59,338 nt of DNA from Amycolatopsis coloradensis (GCF_037997115.1 NZ_CP150484.1:610389-669726); one strand, 5' to 3'; positions 8,998 through 18,763 are shown, counted from the stretch's first letter. Translations and numbers: made by a program. Notes: generated by a model not told the origin, from the sequence alone.

Positions 8998-11001
8998 ATG
9001 ACCGGGGTGGGTGACGACTCGCGCGGCCGCCTTGCGGGTAGGCCGTGGCTTGTCGTCGGCTTGGTTCTCGCCGTCGGCGCGACTCTCGCATTGGTGCTTT
9101 CCGACGACCTCCGCTACTTGCGTCTGGGGATCGTCGCGGCGCTGTGGGCCGCCTTGATCGGTGCGTTCCTGGCGGTCCGCTACCGCAAGCACGTGTCACA
9201 GAGCGAGGACGCCGTCGCCGAGGCGCAGGCCGTCTACGAGCTGGAGCTGGAACGCGAGATCGCCGCCCGCCGCGAGTTCGAGCTCGAAATCGAGGCGGAG
9301 ACCAGGCAGGCCGCCGAGAGCCGCTCCCAGGAAGAGCTCGAAGCGCTCAGAGCCGAGGTGAGCGCTCTGCGTGAAAGCCTCCAGTCGCTCTTCGGCGGCG
9401 AGGTCCTCCTCGAACGCGTCGCGCTCACCGCGCAAGCCACCCGGATGCGGTCTCTCGACAACAAGCAGCTGATGAGCGCCGGGTCCGAGAACGGCAACGG
9501 AAAACCCCAGCTCATGGCGGCCAAAAGCACCACGATCGACGTCGACGAGCGTGAGCGTGAGCGCGACCGCCCGACCGAGATGATCGACCGCGTCCTCGAG
9601 CCCGCCTCCGCGCGGGCCGGGACACCGCCCGCCGCTCGCCGCAAACCGGCGAACGGCCAGGTCAACGGCACCAACGGCTACGGCCAGAGCAATCAGGTCC
9701 AGCGGCCGAAGCCGGTCGACGAGTCGACTCGCCGCAGTATGCGCAAGGCGGACGCCCGCGCCTCGAAGGCGGCCGAAGCACTCGCCGCCGAAGCCGCCCG
9801 TCGCGAGCGGCTCGAGATGTCGAACCCCGGGATGTCGCCCGCCGAGGTCTCCCGGCCGATGCCGAGGGTCGACCCCCAGCGCAAGACCCCGCCGCCGGTG
9901 ACCCCGGCCGAGGTGTCCCGCCCGTCCATGCCGGGTGTGTCGCGCGCGGAGGTCTCGCAGCCGTCGATGCCCACCGTCGCCCGGCAGCCCCAGCGCCCGG
10001 AACCCCAGCGCAACGAACCGCCCCGCCGCCCGCAGCAGTCTTCGCTGCAGCAGCGGCTCGACGCCGGCACCGTGCAGCGTCCTCCCGCGACGCGGCCCGA
10101 GGAGCAGACCCGCAAGCAGACGCCGCCGGTGAAGCCCCCCGCGCAGGCGAAGCCGGTCAAGAAGGTCGAGCCGGATCGTCCCCGCCCGAACCGCGAGCTC
10201 GGCCTGACCCGCCCCGGTATGAAGCCGGTCGAGCGGTCCAGTCCGGCCGGCGGCACGCCGCCGCCCGCGAACAAGCCCGCCGCGCCGGAGCCGATGGAGG
10301 CCACCGGCGAGTGGAAGCCGTCGTGGACGCAGGAGCGCCCGGTCTCCGACCTGAGCGCGGCGTTCCCCAGGAAGGACGACTTCCAGGACCGGCCGCGTCC
10401 CACGCCGCCGCCGAAGCCCCAGCCCTCGGTCTCCTTGCCCCGGCCCGAGCCGAGGCCGGAGCCGCGTCGTGAGCCGGAGCCGCCGACGCCGCCGTCGATC
10501 CCGGCCGTGTCCGAGCCGCCTCGCCGGGCCGAGCCCGTGCGGAAGCCGGAGCCCGAACCGGTGCGCCGTCCGGCGGCCGAGGCGCCGTCGCGGCACAGCT
10601 CGCCGCCCGTCGAGGAGCCGCCCGCGGTCAACCCGACGCTGCCCGAAGAGATCCGCCTGGCGCAGAACGGCGGCGGTGGACGTCGTCGTCGCGCGGCGGA
10701 AGACTCCTCGGTTTCGCTCACCCCGGCCCCGAACGTCCCCGAGCCCACCGGTGGCGGTCGTCGACGTCGTCCGGACGGGGAGCCCCCGGCCTGGCAGAGC
10801 ACCGAGTCCACAGGCGGCCGTCACGGCGGCGGGCGGGCGAAGCCGGACGACGAGGAGTCGTCCCGCAACGGGTCCTCGCACAGCCGTCCGGAGAACTCCG
10901 CCGCGGGTTCCCACGCCTCCGGCCGGTCGGTGATGGATCTGCTCGCCGCCAACGGCGCGAACGAATCCACTCCGCGGCGCAGGCGGCGCGCCGAAGACTG
11001 A
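8998..11001 (+). CDS. DUF6779-type membrane protein with coiled coil and long Pro/Arg-rich tail
   Basis: Two membrane segments (about 15-35 and 42-58) are followed by a Glu/Arg-rich coiled coil to about residue 135. Over 450 residues of Pro/Arg/Glu-rich, low-complexity sequence follow, with repeated PAEVSRP and PSMP units. The protein ends in a basic RRRRRAED stretch. It occupies the place of the Ala/Arg/Pro-rich membrane protein Rv3604c. The function is unknown; the architecture suggests a membrane-tethered scaffold. The start is uncertain: GTG 8989, TTG 8992 and ATG 8998 are all in frame, with a GAAGG at 8980-8984. ATG 8998 is chosen conservatively. Confidence 0.82.
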   Translation: MTGVGDDSRGRLAGRPWLVVGLVLAVGATLALVLSDDLRYLRLGIVAALWAALIGAFLAVRYRKHVSQSEDAVAEAQAVYELELEREIAARREFELEIEAETRQAAESRSQEELEALRAEVSALRESLQSLFGGEVLLERVALTAQATRMRSLDNKQLMSAGSENGNGKPQLMAAKSTTIDVDERERERDRPTEMIDRVLEPASARAGTPPAARRKPANGQVNGTNGYGQSNQVQRPKPVDESTRRSMRKADARASKAAEALAAEAARRERLEMSNPGMSPAEVSRPMPRVDPQRKTPPPVTPAEVSRPSMPGVSRAEVSQPSMPTVARQPQRPEPQRNEPPRRPQQSSLQQRLDAGTVQRPPATRPEEQTRKQTPPVKPPAQAKPVKKVEPDRPRPNRELGLTRPGMKPVERSSPAGGTPPPANKPAAPEPMEATGEWKPSWTQERPVSDLSAAFPRKDDFQDRPRPTPPPKPQPSVSLPRPEPRPEPRREPEPPTPPSIPAVSEPPRRAEPVRKPEPEPVRRPAAEAPSRHSSPPVEEPPAVNPTLPEEIRLAQNGGGGRRRRAAEDSSVSLTPAPNVPEPTGGGRRRRPDGEPPAWQSTESTGGRHGGGRAKPDDEESSRNGSSHSRPENSAAGSHASGRSVMDLLAANGANESTPRRRRRAED

Positions 11002-11143
11002 CCGCGTCCGACAGGTGAACCAGCGATCGGCGTCGGCAGGGCCAGGTCTTCGGCCGGACGGGTTCACACGTGTGGCCGGTACTGTGTCGAACTTCAGCTC
11101 CACGTCCCGCTCTTGTCCCGTACCGACGGTAGGGTGACCCGCT

Positions 11144-12313
11144 GTGAGCGAGCCTTCCTCCCCGGCGCCCGGTCCCGACCGGACCCGCCGGTCTCGGTCG
11201 ATCACCGTGCTGCTGCCGGTGCTCGGGCTGATCGCCGTCGCGCTGTGCGGGCTGTTCGTCTTCGGCACGGTGACCGAAAAGGTCGGCCCGCTCGCGGTGG
11301 GGATCGGCGTGCTCGCGGCGCTGGTCCCGGTCGCCGTGGTGGTCACCGCGTTCCTGTGGGTCGACCGCTGGGAACCGGAGCCGCCGAAGCTTCTGCTGCT
11401 GGCCTTCGTCTGGGGCGCGTGTGTCGCGACGATCATCGCGCTGCTGCTCAACAGCGGTGCCGAGGCCGTCGGTGACCTGCTGCTCGGCACCGGCGTCGGC
11501 GGCAAGATCAGCGGTCTGGTCTCCGCGCCGCTGGTCGAGGAGGCCGCGAAGGCCGCTTTCATCCTGCTGTTGTGGTGGCGCCGCCCGATCGAGTTCGACG
11601 GCGTCGTGGACGGCATCGTCTACGCCGGGTTCACCGCGGCGGGCTTCGCCTTCACCGAGAACATCTATTACTTCGGCCGCGCCTTCGCCGAGCACGGCTT
11701 CGGCGACGGCACGAGCGCCGGTGTGCTCGCGGCGTTCTTCCTGCGCGGTGTGCTCTCGCCGTTCACCCATCCGCTGTTCGCCGTGATGACCGGGATCGGG
11801 CTCGGTGTCGCCGCGAGCAGCAAGGTGCGCTCGCTGCGGATCCTGGCGCCGATCGGCGGCTACATCGTCGCGGTGCTGCTGCACGCGCTGTGGAACGGTG
11901 CCGCGCTGCTCGGCGGTGCGAAGACCTTCCTGAACGTCTACTTCCTGATCATGGTGCCGCTGTTCATCGGGGTCTTCTCGGTGGTGGTCATGCAGCGACG
12001 CCGTGAGCAGCGGATCGTCGCGGCGGCGCTGCCCATGATGGTCGACGCACGCTGGATCGCCCCGTCGGAGGTCGCGCTGCTGGCCAGCCTCTCCGGACGC
12101 CGGTCGTGGCGGAAACAGGCGCGGAAGCAGTCGGGGCGGGAGGCCGCGAAGGCCGTCAGCCGCTACCAGGCCAGCGTGACCGAGCTCGCGTTCCTGCGGC
12201 GCGGACGCAAGCTCACCGAAGACGCGAAACAGCGGCAACGTGAGCTGCTCCAGGTGCTCAAGACGTCACGGGCCGAGGCCGTGCGGCTGGCCGACGGCGC
12301 GCCGCGCGGGTGA
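11144..12313 (+). CDS. PrsW-family intramembrane metalloprotease
   Basis: A 389-residue polytopic membrane protein. The PrsW/CPBP-like motifs are in order: DRWEPEPPKLL, the catalytic EE pair in PLVEEAAKAA, FTENIYYF, FTHPLFA and the late HALWNGAALL histidine. About eight membrane spans are followed by a basic cytoplasmic tail of about 110 residues. PrsW of Bacillus cleaves the anti-sigma factor RsiW; the substrate here is unknown, and no anti-sigma gene is adjacent. The GTG start at 11144 is preceded by GGTAGGGTGACC. The 142-base gap upstream suggests its own promoter. Confidence 0.9.
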   Translation: MSEPSSPAPGPDRTRRSRSITVLLPVLGLIAVALCGLFVFGTVTEKVGPLAVGIGVLAALVPVAVVVTAFLWVDRWEPEPPKLLLLAFVWGACVATIIALLLNSGAEAVGDLLLGTGVGGKISGLVSAPLVEEAAKAAFILLLWWRRPIEFDGVVDGIVYAGFTAAGFAFTENIYYFGRAFAEHGFGDGTSAGVLAAFFLRGVLSPFTHPLFAVMTGIGLGVAASSKVRSLRILAPIGGYIVAVLLHALWNGAALLGGAKTFLNVYFLIMVPLFIGVFSVVVMQRRREQRIVAAALPMMVDARWIAPSEVALLASLSGRRSWRKQARKQSGREAAKAVSRYQASVTELAFLRRGRKLTEDAKQRQRELLQVLKTSRAEAVRLADGAPRG

Positions 12314-12437
12314 CCACTGTCAGGTGAAGCTGGTCACGGGGGCCGGTTCAGAGGCGGGCCGGAGGGTTACCCTCGCGCCGTCGTCTGGTACCCGCGACCG
12401 CAGAGCGGGACTGGAACGAGTTGAGGAGTTTTCGACC

Positions 12438-12464
12438 ATGAGCGTCCACTGGCGCACGCCATGA
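12438..12464 (+). CDS. Possible eight-codon leader peptide upstream of the DUF2520 gene
   Basis: ATG at 12438 follows a good ribosome site (GAGGAG at 12423-12428). It reads MSVHWRTP before a TGA at 12462-12464 that overlaps the ATG of the next gene. The downstream gene has no Shine-Dalgarno sequence of its own, so it may be translated by coupling through this mini-frame. Chance is possible because only eight codons are involved. Confidence 0.4.
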   Translation: MSVHWRTP

Positions 12465-13375
12465 TGAGGCCCGCTCGCCTGGCCGTCGGCGTCGTTTCCG
12501 CGGGGCGCGTCGGCAGCGTCGTCGGCGCCGCGCTCACCCGCGCCGGGCACACGGTCGTCGCCGCTTCGGGTCTTTCCAACGCCTCGGTGCGCCGGGCGGA
12601 GCAACTGCTCCCCGACGCGCCCCTCCTGTCTCCTGACGAGGTCGCCCGCCGTGCCGACCTGGTCCTGCTCGCCCTTCCGGACGACGCGCTCGCCGGGATG
12701 GTGCGCGGTTTCGTCGCCACCGGATCCCTCCGGCCAGGGCAGATCGTCGTGCACACCTCCGGCGCGCACGGTATCGACGTCCTCGCGCCCGCCGCCGAGG
12801 CCGGGGCGCTGCCGCTGGCGCTGCACCCCGTGATGACCTTCACCGGCCGCGCCGAAGACCTCGACAGGCTGGCCACCTGCAGTATCGGTGTCACGGCGAC
12901 AGAAGGTGACGAAGCGGCGTGGAACGTCGGCGAGGCGCTGACCGTGGAGATGGGCGCGGAGCCCGTCCGGGTCCCTGACGAGGCGCGGGCGCTCTATCAC
13001 GCGGCGTTGGCACACGGCGCGAACCACCTGATGACACTGGTCGCCGACTGCGCGGAACTGTTGCGGGAGGCGGGAATCGCCCAGCCCGAACGCCTGGTGG
13101 CTCCGTTGTTGTCGGCGGCGTTGGATAATGTTCTGCGACACGGGGACCGGGCTCTCACCGGGCCGGTGGCCCGTGGTGATCTCGGCACCGTGCGCAAGCA
13201 TCTCGCGGTGCTGGCCGAACGTGGCCCCGACGTCGCCCCGAGCTACCGCGCGCTGGCCAAGCGCACGCTGGCGCGTGGCGACGCCGCCGGGCTCTTGGAC
13301 GCTTCGGCCGCCGCCGAGCTCACCGAACTCCTCAGTGATCCCGCAGATCCCGCCGAAGGGCAGCAAAACCAGTGA
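12461..13375 (+). CDS. Rossmann-like and DUF2520 domain protein
   Basis: A 304-residue NAD(P)-binding protein. The N-terminal Rossmann fold shows VGVVSAGRVGSVVGAAL, a variant GxGxxG loop (G-x-x-x-A-G-R-V-G). Ser-Gly in VHTSGAHG and LHPVMTF mark the mid-region, and a helical DUF2520 domain (HAALAHGANHLMTLVADC) follows. Related proteins are 6-phosphogluconate-dehydrogenase/ketopantoate-reductase-like and sit next to panC (Rv3603c). A role as a ketopantoate reductase substitute is plausible because no panE is visible here, but this is inference. The stop overlaps the GTG of panC. Confidence 0.85.
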   Translation: MMRPARLAVGVVSAGRVGSVVGAALTRAGHTVVAASGLSNASVRRAEQLLPDAPLLSPDEVARRADLVLLALPDDALAGMVRGFVATGSLRPGQIVVHTSGAHGIDVLAPAAEAGALPLALHPVMTFTGRAEDLDRLATCSIGVTATEGDEAAWNVGEALTVEMGAEPVRVPDEARALYHAALAHGANHLMTLVADCAELLREAGIAQPERLVAPLLSAALDNVLRHGDRALTGPVARGDLGTVRKHLAVLAERGPDVAPSYRALAKRTLARGDAAGLLDASAAAELTELLSDPADPAEGQQNQ

Positions 13376-14280
13376 CCACACCGAAATTCGCCCGAGGCAC
13401 GCTGCACACCTTCCAGCCGCCCGAGCAGGTCAGCCAGGTGACGCGTGCCCTGCACGGCGTCGGCCGCAAGGTCGCGCTCGTGCCCACGATGGGCGCACTG
13501 CACGCGGGGCACCGCGAGCTGATCCGCCGGGCGAAGCGGCTGCCGAACACGGTCGTCGCGACGTCGATCTTCGTGAACCCCCTGCAGTTCGGGGAGGGCG
13601 AGGACTTCGAGGCGTACCCGCGTCCGCTGGACAAGGACCTCGAGGTGCTGAAGGAGGACGGCGTCGAGCTGGGCTTCCTGCCCAAGGCGTCGGATCTTTA
13701 TCCCGACGGGGCCACCGTCACGGTGCATCCCGGCGCGCTCGGCGACGAGCTGGAAGGCGCGGTGCGGCCGGGGCATTTCGCCGGCGTGCTGACCGTGGTG
13801 GCGAAACTGTTCAACATCGTGCGGCCGGACTACGCCTTCTTCGGGGAGAAGGACTACCAGCAGCTGGTGCTGATCAAGAAGATGGTGCGTGACCTGAACT
13901 TCGACACCCGCGTCATCGGGGTGCCGACGGTCCGGGAACGCGACGGGCTGGCGTTGTCCTCGCGCAACGTCTACCTGACTCCGGAACAGCGCGAGGACGC
14001 GATCGTGTTGTCGGCGGCACTCACCGCGGGTGCCTTCGTCGGACGCGACGGCGCGGAAGCCGTGCTGGCGACCGCCAGGCAGACCCTCGCCGCGCGGCCC
14101 GCGGTCGAGGTCGATTATCTGGAATTGAGGGGAACCGACCTCGGGCCCGCGCCCGTGGACGGTGAGGCGCGGTTGCTGATCGCGGCCAGGGTGGGGAGTA
14201 CCCGGCTGATCGACAACGTCCCGGTGGTGCTCGGCGCCGCCGCGGACCATCCGGAACACGCGCTGGACGCAGGGGAATAG
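13372..14280 (+). CDS. panC: Pantoate-beta-alanine ligase (pantothenate synthetase)
   Basis: ATP-dependent condensation of pantoate with beta-alanine to pantothenate. The 302-residue nucleotidyltransferase-fold protein has PTMGALHAGH (His44 and His47 of the ATP-binding HxGH site), SIFVNPLQFG, FFGEKDYQQL and the KMSKS-equivalent LSSRNVYL. A GTG start overlaps the previous stop (GTGA). The next gene, panD, supplies the beta-alanine, so substrate and enzyme are co-expressed. Confidence 0.96.
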   Translation: MTTPKFARGTLHTFQPPEQVSQVTRALHGVGRKVALVPTMGALHAGHRELIRRAKRLPNTVVATSIFVNPLQFGEGEDFEAYPRPLDKDLEVLKEDGVELGFLPKASDLYPDGATVTVHPGALGDELEGAVRPGHFAGVLTVVAKLFNIVRPDYAFFGEKDYQQLVLIKKMVRDLNFDTRVIGVPTVRERDGLALSSRNVYLTPEQREDAIVLSAALTAGAFVGRDGAEAVLATARQTLAARPAVEVDYLELRGTDLGPAPVDGEARLLIAARVGSTRLIDNVPVVLGAAADHPEHALDAGE

Positions 14281-14292
14281 GGAGAGTCCACG

Positions 14293-14787
14293 ATGTACCG
14301 CACGATGCTGAAATCGAAGATCCACCGGGCGACGGTCACTCAGGCCGACCTCCACTACGTCGGCTCGGTGACCGTCGACGAGGACCTGATGGACGCGGCG
14401 GATCTGCTGCCGGGCGAACAGGTGTCCATTGTGGACGTCACGAACGGCGCGCGGCTCGAAACGTACGTGATCGCTGGCGAACGCGGCAGCGGGGTGCTCG
14501 GCATCAACGGTGCCGCGGCGCATCTGGTGCACCCCGGCGATCTGGTGATCCTCATTTCGTACGCGCAGATGGAGAACGCCGAGGCTGCCGCGTTCCGGCC
14601 GCGGGTCGTCTTCGTCGACGCGGACAACCGGATCGTCGAGAAGGGCGCCGACCCCGGGCACGCGCCGGAGGGCTCCGGTCTGTTGAGCGGCACCGTGACA
14701 CTGCCCGACGACGACACGATGACCTTCCCGGTCGCCGAAACCGCCGACGCCCGCCGTCTCGACGCGCTGCTGCACGCCGAAAGCTGA
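14293..14787 (+). CDS. panD: Aspartate 1-decarboxylase (pyruvoyl enzyme)
   Basis: Decarboxylates L-aspartate to beta-alanine. The 164-residue proenzyme is cut between Gly24 and Ser25 in HYVGSVTVD, which generates the pyruvoyl cofactor. Tyr58 in GARLETYVI is the expected proton donor, and [11 protein letters not shown] is the conserved core. The C-terminus is about 20 residues longer than in M. tuberculosis, in keeping with other actinobacteria. A GGGGAATAGGGAGAG ribosome site precedes the ATG. It lies between panC and coaX in one operon. Confidence 0.96.
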   Translation: MYRTMLKSKIHRATVTQADLHYVGSVTVDEDLMDAADLLPGEQVSIVDVTNGARLETYVIAGERGSGVLGINGAAAHLVHPGDLVILISYAQMENAEAAAFRPRVVFVDADNRIVEKGADPGHAPEGSGLLSGTVTLPDDDTMTFPVAETADARRLDALLHAES

Positions 14788-14791
14788 GCCC

Positions 14792-15571
14792 TTGCTGCTC
14801 ACGGTCGACGTCGGCAACACCAACATCGTGCTCGGGCTGTACGACGGCCGAGAGCTGATCGGTGACTGGCGCATGCGCACCGACGCGCGGATGACCGCCG
14901 ACGAACTCGCGTTGACCATGCGCGGCCTCCTCGGCTCACACGCGGACGCGATCACCGGGATCAGCGCGCTGTCCACGGTTCCCGCCGTGCTGCGGGAGCT
15001 GCGCGTCATGCTTTCGCGGTACTACGCCAAAGTGCCGAAGATCGTCGTCGAGCCGGGGGTGCGCACCGGCGTGCCGCTCCTGGTCGACAACCCCAAGGAG
15101 GTGGGCGCGGACAGGCTGGTGAACACCCTCGCCGCGCACCATCTGCACCCGGACACCGCTTGCGTGGTGGTGGATTTCGGGACTTCGACCAATGTGGACG
15201 CCATCTCCGCCAAGGGCGAGTTCCTCGGTGGCGCCTTCGCGCCCGGCATCGAGATCTCGGTCGACGCGCTGGCCGCGCGGGCCGCGGCGCTGCGCAAGGT
15301 GGAGCTGGTGCCGCCGCGGTCGGTGATCGGGAAGAACACCGTGGAATGCCTGCAATCCGGCATCCTCTACGGTTTCGCCGGCCAGGTCGACGGCCTGGTG
15401 AAGCGGATCAAACGCGAGCTCTCGCCCGGCGGGGCGGATCCGGTCGCGGTGATCGCGACGGGCGGCCTCGCGCCCCTGGTGCTCGGCGAGTCCGAGACGA
15501 TCACCGAGCACGTCCCGGACCTGACGTTGCTGGGCCTGCGGCTGGTCTACGACCGCAACCACCGCGTTTAG
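14792..15571 (+). CDS. coaX: Type III pantothenate kinase
   Basis: Phosphorylates pantothenate in the first step of coenzyme A synthesis. The 259-residue ASKHA-fold protein has the phosphate-1 loop DVGNTN at 6-11, GADRLVN, the VVVDFGTSTNVD loop and GLAPLVLGESE. A TTG start at 14792, four bases after the panD stop, gives the canonical LLTVDVGNTN beginning. Its own TAG stop (15569-15571) is located inside the left arm of a family A palindrome, so the last residues are encoded by the repeat. Confidence 0.95.
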   Translation: MLLTVDVGNTNIVLGLYDGRELIGDWRMRTDARMTADELALTMRGLLGSHADAITGISALSTVPAVLRELRVMLSRYYAKVPKIVVEPGVRTGVPLLVDNPKEVGADRLVNTLAAHHLHPDTACVVVDFGTSTNVDAISAKGEFLGGAFAPGIEISVDALAARAAALRKVELVPPRSVIGKNTVECLQSGILYGFAGQVDGLVKRIKRELSPGGADPVAVIATGGLAPLVLGESETITEHVPDLTLLGLRLVYDRNHRV

Positions 15572-15627
15572 TCCTCTGAACGCGGTCCTTGCGTGTGCAA
15601 CTACAGCATTCAGAGGACTAAACGCGG
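15562..15627. repeat. Family A inverted repeat, copy 3, containing the stop codons of both flanking genes
   Basis: The perfect 19-base arms CCGCGTTTAGTCCTCTGAA (15562-15580) and TTCAGAGGACTAAACGCGG (15609-15627) hold the TAG of coaX on the plus strand and the TAG of the convergent methyltransferase on the minus strand. It probably acts as a two-way terminator stem, although no T-run is visible. Confidence 0.85.
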
Positions 15628-16385
15628 CGGCGTGAGGCGACCATCAGCACCCGCCGCGTCATCAGGTCCTGGTTCCGCAGCGTCTGCTCGAGGCTCGCCC
15701 GCAGCCGCGCCGGATCCTGCCCCGATTCCGCGGCCAGTTCCTCCAGTCGTTCGAGCGACAGCTCCACGGTCCGCCGCTGCCACGCCCGCCAGCCGGGCGT
15801 CTCCTCGTAGGAGAGGACGTCGAATCCCGCCGCTTCCAGCAGTGGCCGGTGGTCGGCCACCTGGGGCGGCCGGTTCACCGGTTGCCCGTCGAAGTCCCAG
15901 GTCGTGACGAGCAGGCGCCCGCCAGGCACGAGGATCCGCGCGAACTCCGCGCAGGCACGCCGCTTGTCGGGCGCGAACAGCAGCGCGTCGACGCTCATCA
16001 CCGCCTCGAACGACGCGTCGTCCAGTCCCGTGTCCTGGAAATCACCGACCAGGAACTCGGTCGCTTCGATGTCCATCGCCTCCGCGCGACGCCGCGCCGA
16101 CGCCAGCGCCGTCTCCGCGATGTCGACACCGGTGAGCGTCGCGTAGGTCCGTGCGGCGACCCACAGCCCGGGACCGCCGCGCCCGCAGCCGATGTCGGCG
16201 AGCCGCCCGCCCGGTTCGAGTCGCGCTTCGGCCGCGATACGGCGCAGGTCCGTCCGGGTCACGAAGCTGTAGGTGTCCAGCTCGGCGGGGTACTCGTCGC
16301 CGTACACCTCGGCCCAGATCCGCGCGGACACGGCCGACGCGGGAGCGCCGAACGTCGCGGTGAACGCCGCCTTCCAGTCGGTCAT
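15618..16385 (-). CDS. Class I SAM-dependent methyltransferase (second of an overlapping pair)
   Basis: A 255-residue protein with motif I LADIGCGRGGPGLW, the acidic VDIAE end of beta-2, and SVDALLFAPDKRR followed by ILVPGGRLLVTTWD (motif III). This is the ubiE/small-molecule type; the acceptor is unknown. ATG overlaps the stop of the upstream methyltransferase (ATGA), so the two are translated together. The two are not close paralogs, so they may act on successive positions of one compound or on unrelated substrates. Confidence 0.88.
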   Translation of the reverse strand: MTDWKAAFTATFGAPASAVSARIWAEVYGDEYPAELDTYSFVTRTDLRRIAAEARLEPGGRLADIGCGRGGPGLWVAARTYATLTGVDIAETALASARRRAEAMDIEATEFLVGDFQDTGLDDASFEAVMSVDALLFAPDKRRACAEFARILVPGGRLLVTTWDFDGQPVNRPPQVADHRPLLEAAGFDVLSYEETPGWRAWQRRTVELSLERLEELAAESGQDPARLRASLEQTLRNQDLMTRRVLMVASRRRV

Positions 16386-17155
16386 CGCTTACGCGCCCGG
16401 AAGACGGTGGTGGTGATCGGCAGGTCGAACTCCCCCGAGGCGGTTTCCGGGTTCCGGTCGAGGAATTCCCGCGCCATGCGAAGTTTGGCTTCGCGTTCCT
16501 CCGCCGGGGCCACCAGCATGTGCGAATGGGTGGCGAGAGTCGCCACCAGGGTCTCCGCGGTCCTCGGCTGTTTGTGGCCGAACGTCTTCTTCTCGAACGG
16601 CTCGAAGGCCTCGTGTTCCGGCAACGATTCGTAGTCGCTCAGCCAGCGCCTGCTCATCGAGGTCTTGATCAAGGTGTTCAACTCGGCGAGCCAGCCCGCC
16701 GACTCGTCGTCGTGGTTCCACAACGCGGCCACGACACCTCCCGGTTTCAGCACCCTGGCCATCTCCGGATACGCCCGGTCGAGGTCGAACCAGTGGACGG
16801 CCTGACCGACGACCACGGTGTCCACGGAACCGTCGGGCAGCGGGATCTCCTCGGCCGTCCCGATGAGCGGGGTCACGGAGGGGAGCGCCTTCTTCAGTTC
16901 CGCGAGCATCTTCTCGTCCGGCTCCACCGCGGTGACCTCGACACCCAGCGCGAGCAGCCCTTCGCTGACCTTGCCGGTCCCGGCCGCGAGGTCCAGTACC
17001 CGTTCCGGCGCGTGCCGGGCGCCGGCGAGCCCCCAGGCCAGTGCCTTTTCCGGATAGTCGGGCCGATGCGCGGCATAGGCGGCGGCTCTCGCGCCGAACG
17101 AAGCGGCGCGGCGTGCGTGCAGTTCGGGTTCGATGCCGGGACTGGATGAGTTCAC
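16382..17155 (-). CDS. Class I SAM-dependent methyltransferase (first of an overlapping pair)
   Basis: A 257-residue Methyltransf_11-type protein with [16 protein letters not shown] (motif I), [28 protein letters not shown] and [14 protein letters not shown]. The [20 protein letters not shown] start is typical of the family. GTG 17155 is the first start that gives this N-terminus; the frame stays open further upstream, but there it lies antisense to lysS. It is divergent from lysS over a 96-base gap. The acceptor is unknown. Confidence 0.88.
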   Translation of the reverse strand: MNSSSPGIEPELHARRAASFGARAAAYAAHRPDYPEKALAWGLAGARHAPERVLDLAAGTGKVSEGLLALGVEVTAVEPDEKMLAELKKALPSVTPLIGTAEEIPLPDGSVDTVVVGQAVHWFDLDRAYPEMARVLKPGGVVAALWNHDDESAGWLAELNTLIKTSMSRRWLSDYESLPEHEAFEPFEKKTFGHKQPRTAETLVATLATHSHMLVAPAEEREAKLRMAREFLDRNPETASGEFDLPITTTVFRARKR

Positions 17156-17251
17156 GCGCTCAAGGTTAAAGGACAGAAAACCGGCCGGTCCGGAGTCGGA
17201 AAAGGTAATCCGGTTGGCGTAGGGAAGCGGCGGGTTCGTACGCTGTGCGCC

Positions 17252-18763
17252 ATGACTGAAATCCCCGCATCCGAGGGCGTGAGCCCCGACGAAGACCTGC
17301 CGGAACAGATGCGGGTGCGCCGGGACAAGCGCGACCGGATAATCGCGGAGGGTATCGATCCGTATCCGGTAGAGGTGCCCCGGACGCACTCGCTGGCCGA
17401 AGTGCGCGAGAAGCATTCCGGTCTTCCTGTCGACACCGCCACCGGCGAGATCGTCGGCGTCACCGGCCGGGTCATGTTCATGCGCAATACCGGCAAACTG
17501 TGTTTCGCGAGTCTTCGTGAAGGCGACGGCACCGAGTTGCAGGCGATGCTCAGCCTCGCGAAGGTGGGCGAGGACGCGCTCGCGTCGTGGAAGTCCGATG
17601 TCGATCTCGGTGATCACGTATTCGTCTCCGGCGAGGTCATCACCTCCAAGCGCGGTGAGCTTTCCGTGATGGCTGACTCCTGGCGCATCACGTCGAAAGC
17701 ATTGCGCCCGTTGCCCGTGGCGCACAAAGACCTGGCCGAGGAAACGCGGATTCGGCAGCGTTATGTCGATCTGATCGTGCGTCCCAAGGCTCGGGACGTG
17801 GTGCGCACCCGCGCCGGTGTGCTGCGTTCCCTGCGTGACTCGTTTCACGGCCGGGGATTCCTCGAGGTCGAGACCCCGATGCTGCAAACGCTGCACGGCG
17901 GCGCGGCGGCCAGGCCATTCGTCACGCATTCGAATGCCTTCGACCTCGACCTCTACTTGAGGATCGCGCCGGAGCTGTACCTCAAGCGTTGTGTGGTCGG
18001 CGGTATCGAGAAGGTCTTCGAGATCAACCGGAACTTCCGGAACGAGGGCAGCGACTCCTCGCACTCGCCGGAGTTCGCCATGCTCGAGTACTACGAAGCG
18101 TATGCGACCTATGACTCCAACGCGGTGATGACGCGCCAGCTCATCCAGGAGGCGGCGCAGAACGTTCTCGGTACTCAGGTGGTCACTCTCGCCGACGGTT
18201 CGGAGTACGACCTGTCCGGCGAGTGGACCACACTCGGAATGTACGAGTCGTTGTCCGAGGCGTTGTCAGAAGAGGTCACTCCCGAGACATCGGCGGACAA
18301 GCTGCGTTCCTATGCCGAAGCGCGAGAGCTGGAGCTCGACCCAAAGTTAGGCCACGGCAAACTCGTCGAAGAACTTTGGGAACATCTCGTCGGCGATCAT
18401 CTCCACGAACCTACTTTTGTCCGTGATTTTCCGGTCGAGACCTCCCCGCTGACCAGGCAACATCGCAGCAAGCCGGGGGTCGCCGAGAAGTGGGATCTGT
18501 ACGTGCGCGGATTCGAACTGGCCACCGGGTACTCCGAGCTGGTCGATCCCGTCGTGGAGCGTCAGCGGCTGGTGGAACAGGCCCGGCTGGGTGCGCAGGG
18601 CGATAGTGAGGCCATGAACCTGGATGAGGATTTCCTCCGTGCGCTGGAGTACGGAATGCCGCCGAGCGGTGGTGTCGGAATGGGGATCGACCGGTTGCTG
18701 ATGGCGCTGACCGGCCTTGGTATCCGGGAGACCATCCTGTTCCCGCTCGTCCGACCCGAATAA
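17252..18763 (+). CDS. lysS: Lysyl-tRNA synthetase, class II
   Basis: Charges tRNA-Lys. The 503-residue protein has an N-terminal OB anticodon-binding domain ([24 protein letters not shown] is its core, here about residues 69-92). The class II catalytic domain follows, with motif 1 around [16 protein letters not shown] sequence, motif 2 [20 protein letters not shown] and motif 3 [13 protein letters not shown]. There is no obvious Shine-Dalgarno sequence before ATG 17252, and a TACGCT lies seven bases upstream, so a leaderless transcript is possible. Confidence 0.96.
   Translation: MTEIPASEGVSPDEDLPEQMRVRRDKRDRIIAEGIDPYPVEVPRTHSLAEVREKHSGLPVDTATGEIVGVTGRVMFMRNTGKLCFASLREGDGTELQAMLSLAKVGEDALASWKSDVDLGDHVFVSGEVITSKRGELSVMADSWRITSKALRPLPVAHKDLAEETRIRQRYVDLIVRPKARDVVRTRAGVLRSLRDSFHGRGFLEVETPMLQTLHGGAAARPFVTHSNAFDLDLYLRIAPELYLKRCVVGGIEKVFEINRNFRNEGSDSSHSPEFAMLEYYEAYATYDSNAVMTRQLIQEAAQNVLGTQVVTLADGSEYDLSGEWTTLGMYESLSEALSEEVTPETSADKLRSYAEARELELDPKLGHGKLVEELWEHLVGDHLHEPTFVRDFPVETSPLTRQHRSKPGVAEKWDLYVRGFELATGYSELVDPVVERQRLVEQARLGAQGDSEAMNLDEDFLRALEYGMPPSGGVGMGIDRLLMALTGLGIRETILFPLVRPE

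Noticed and set aside
9196..11616. An 806-residue open frame antisense to the DUF6779 and PrsW-type genes
   Set aside because: It spans two genes on the other strand. It is dominated by Arg/Gly/Leu low-complexity sequence and lacks motifs.
17156..18064. N-terminal extension of the minus-strand methyltransferase into lysS
   Set aside because: The extra 300 residues lie antisense to lysS and show no similarity to methyltransferases. GTG 17155 gives the normal family start.
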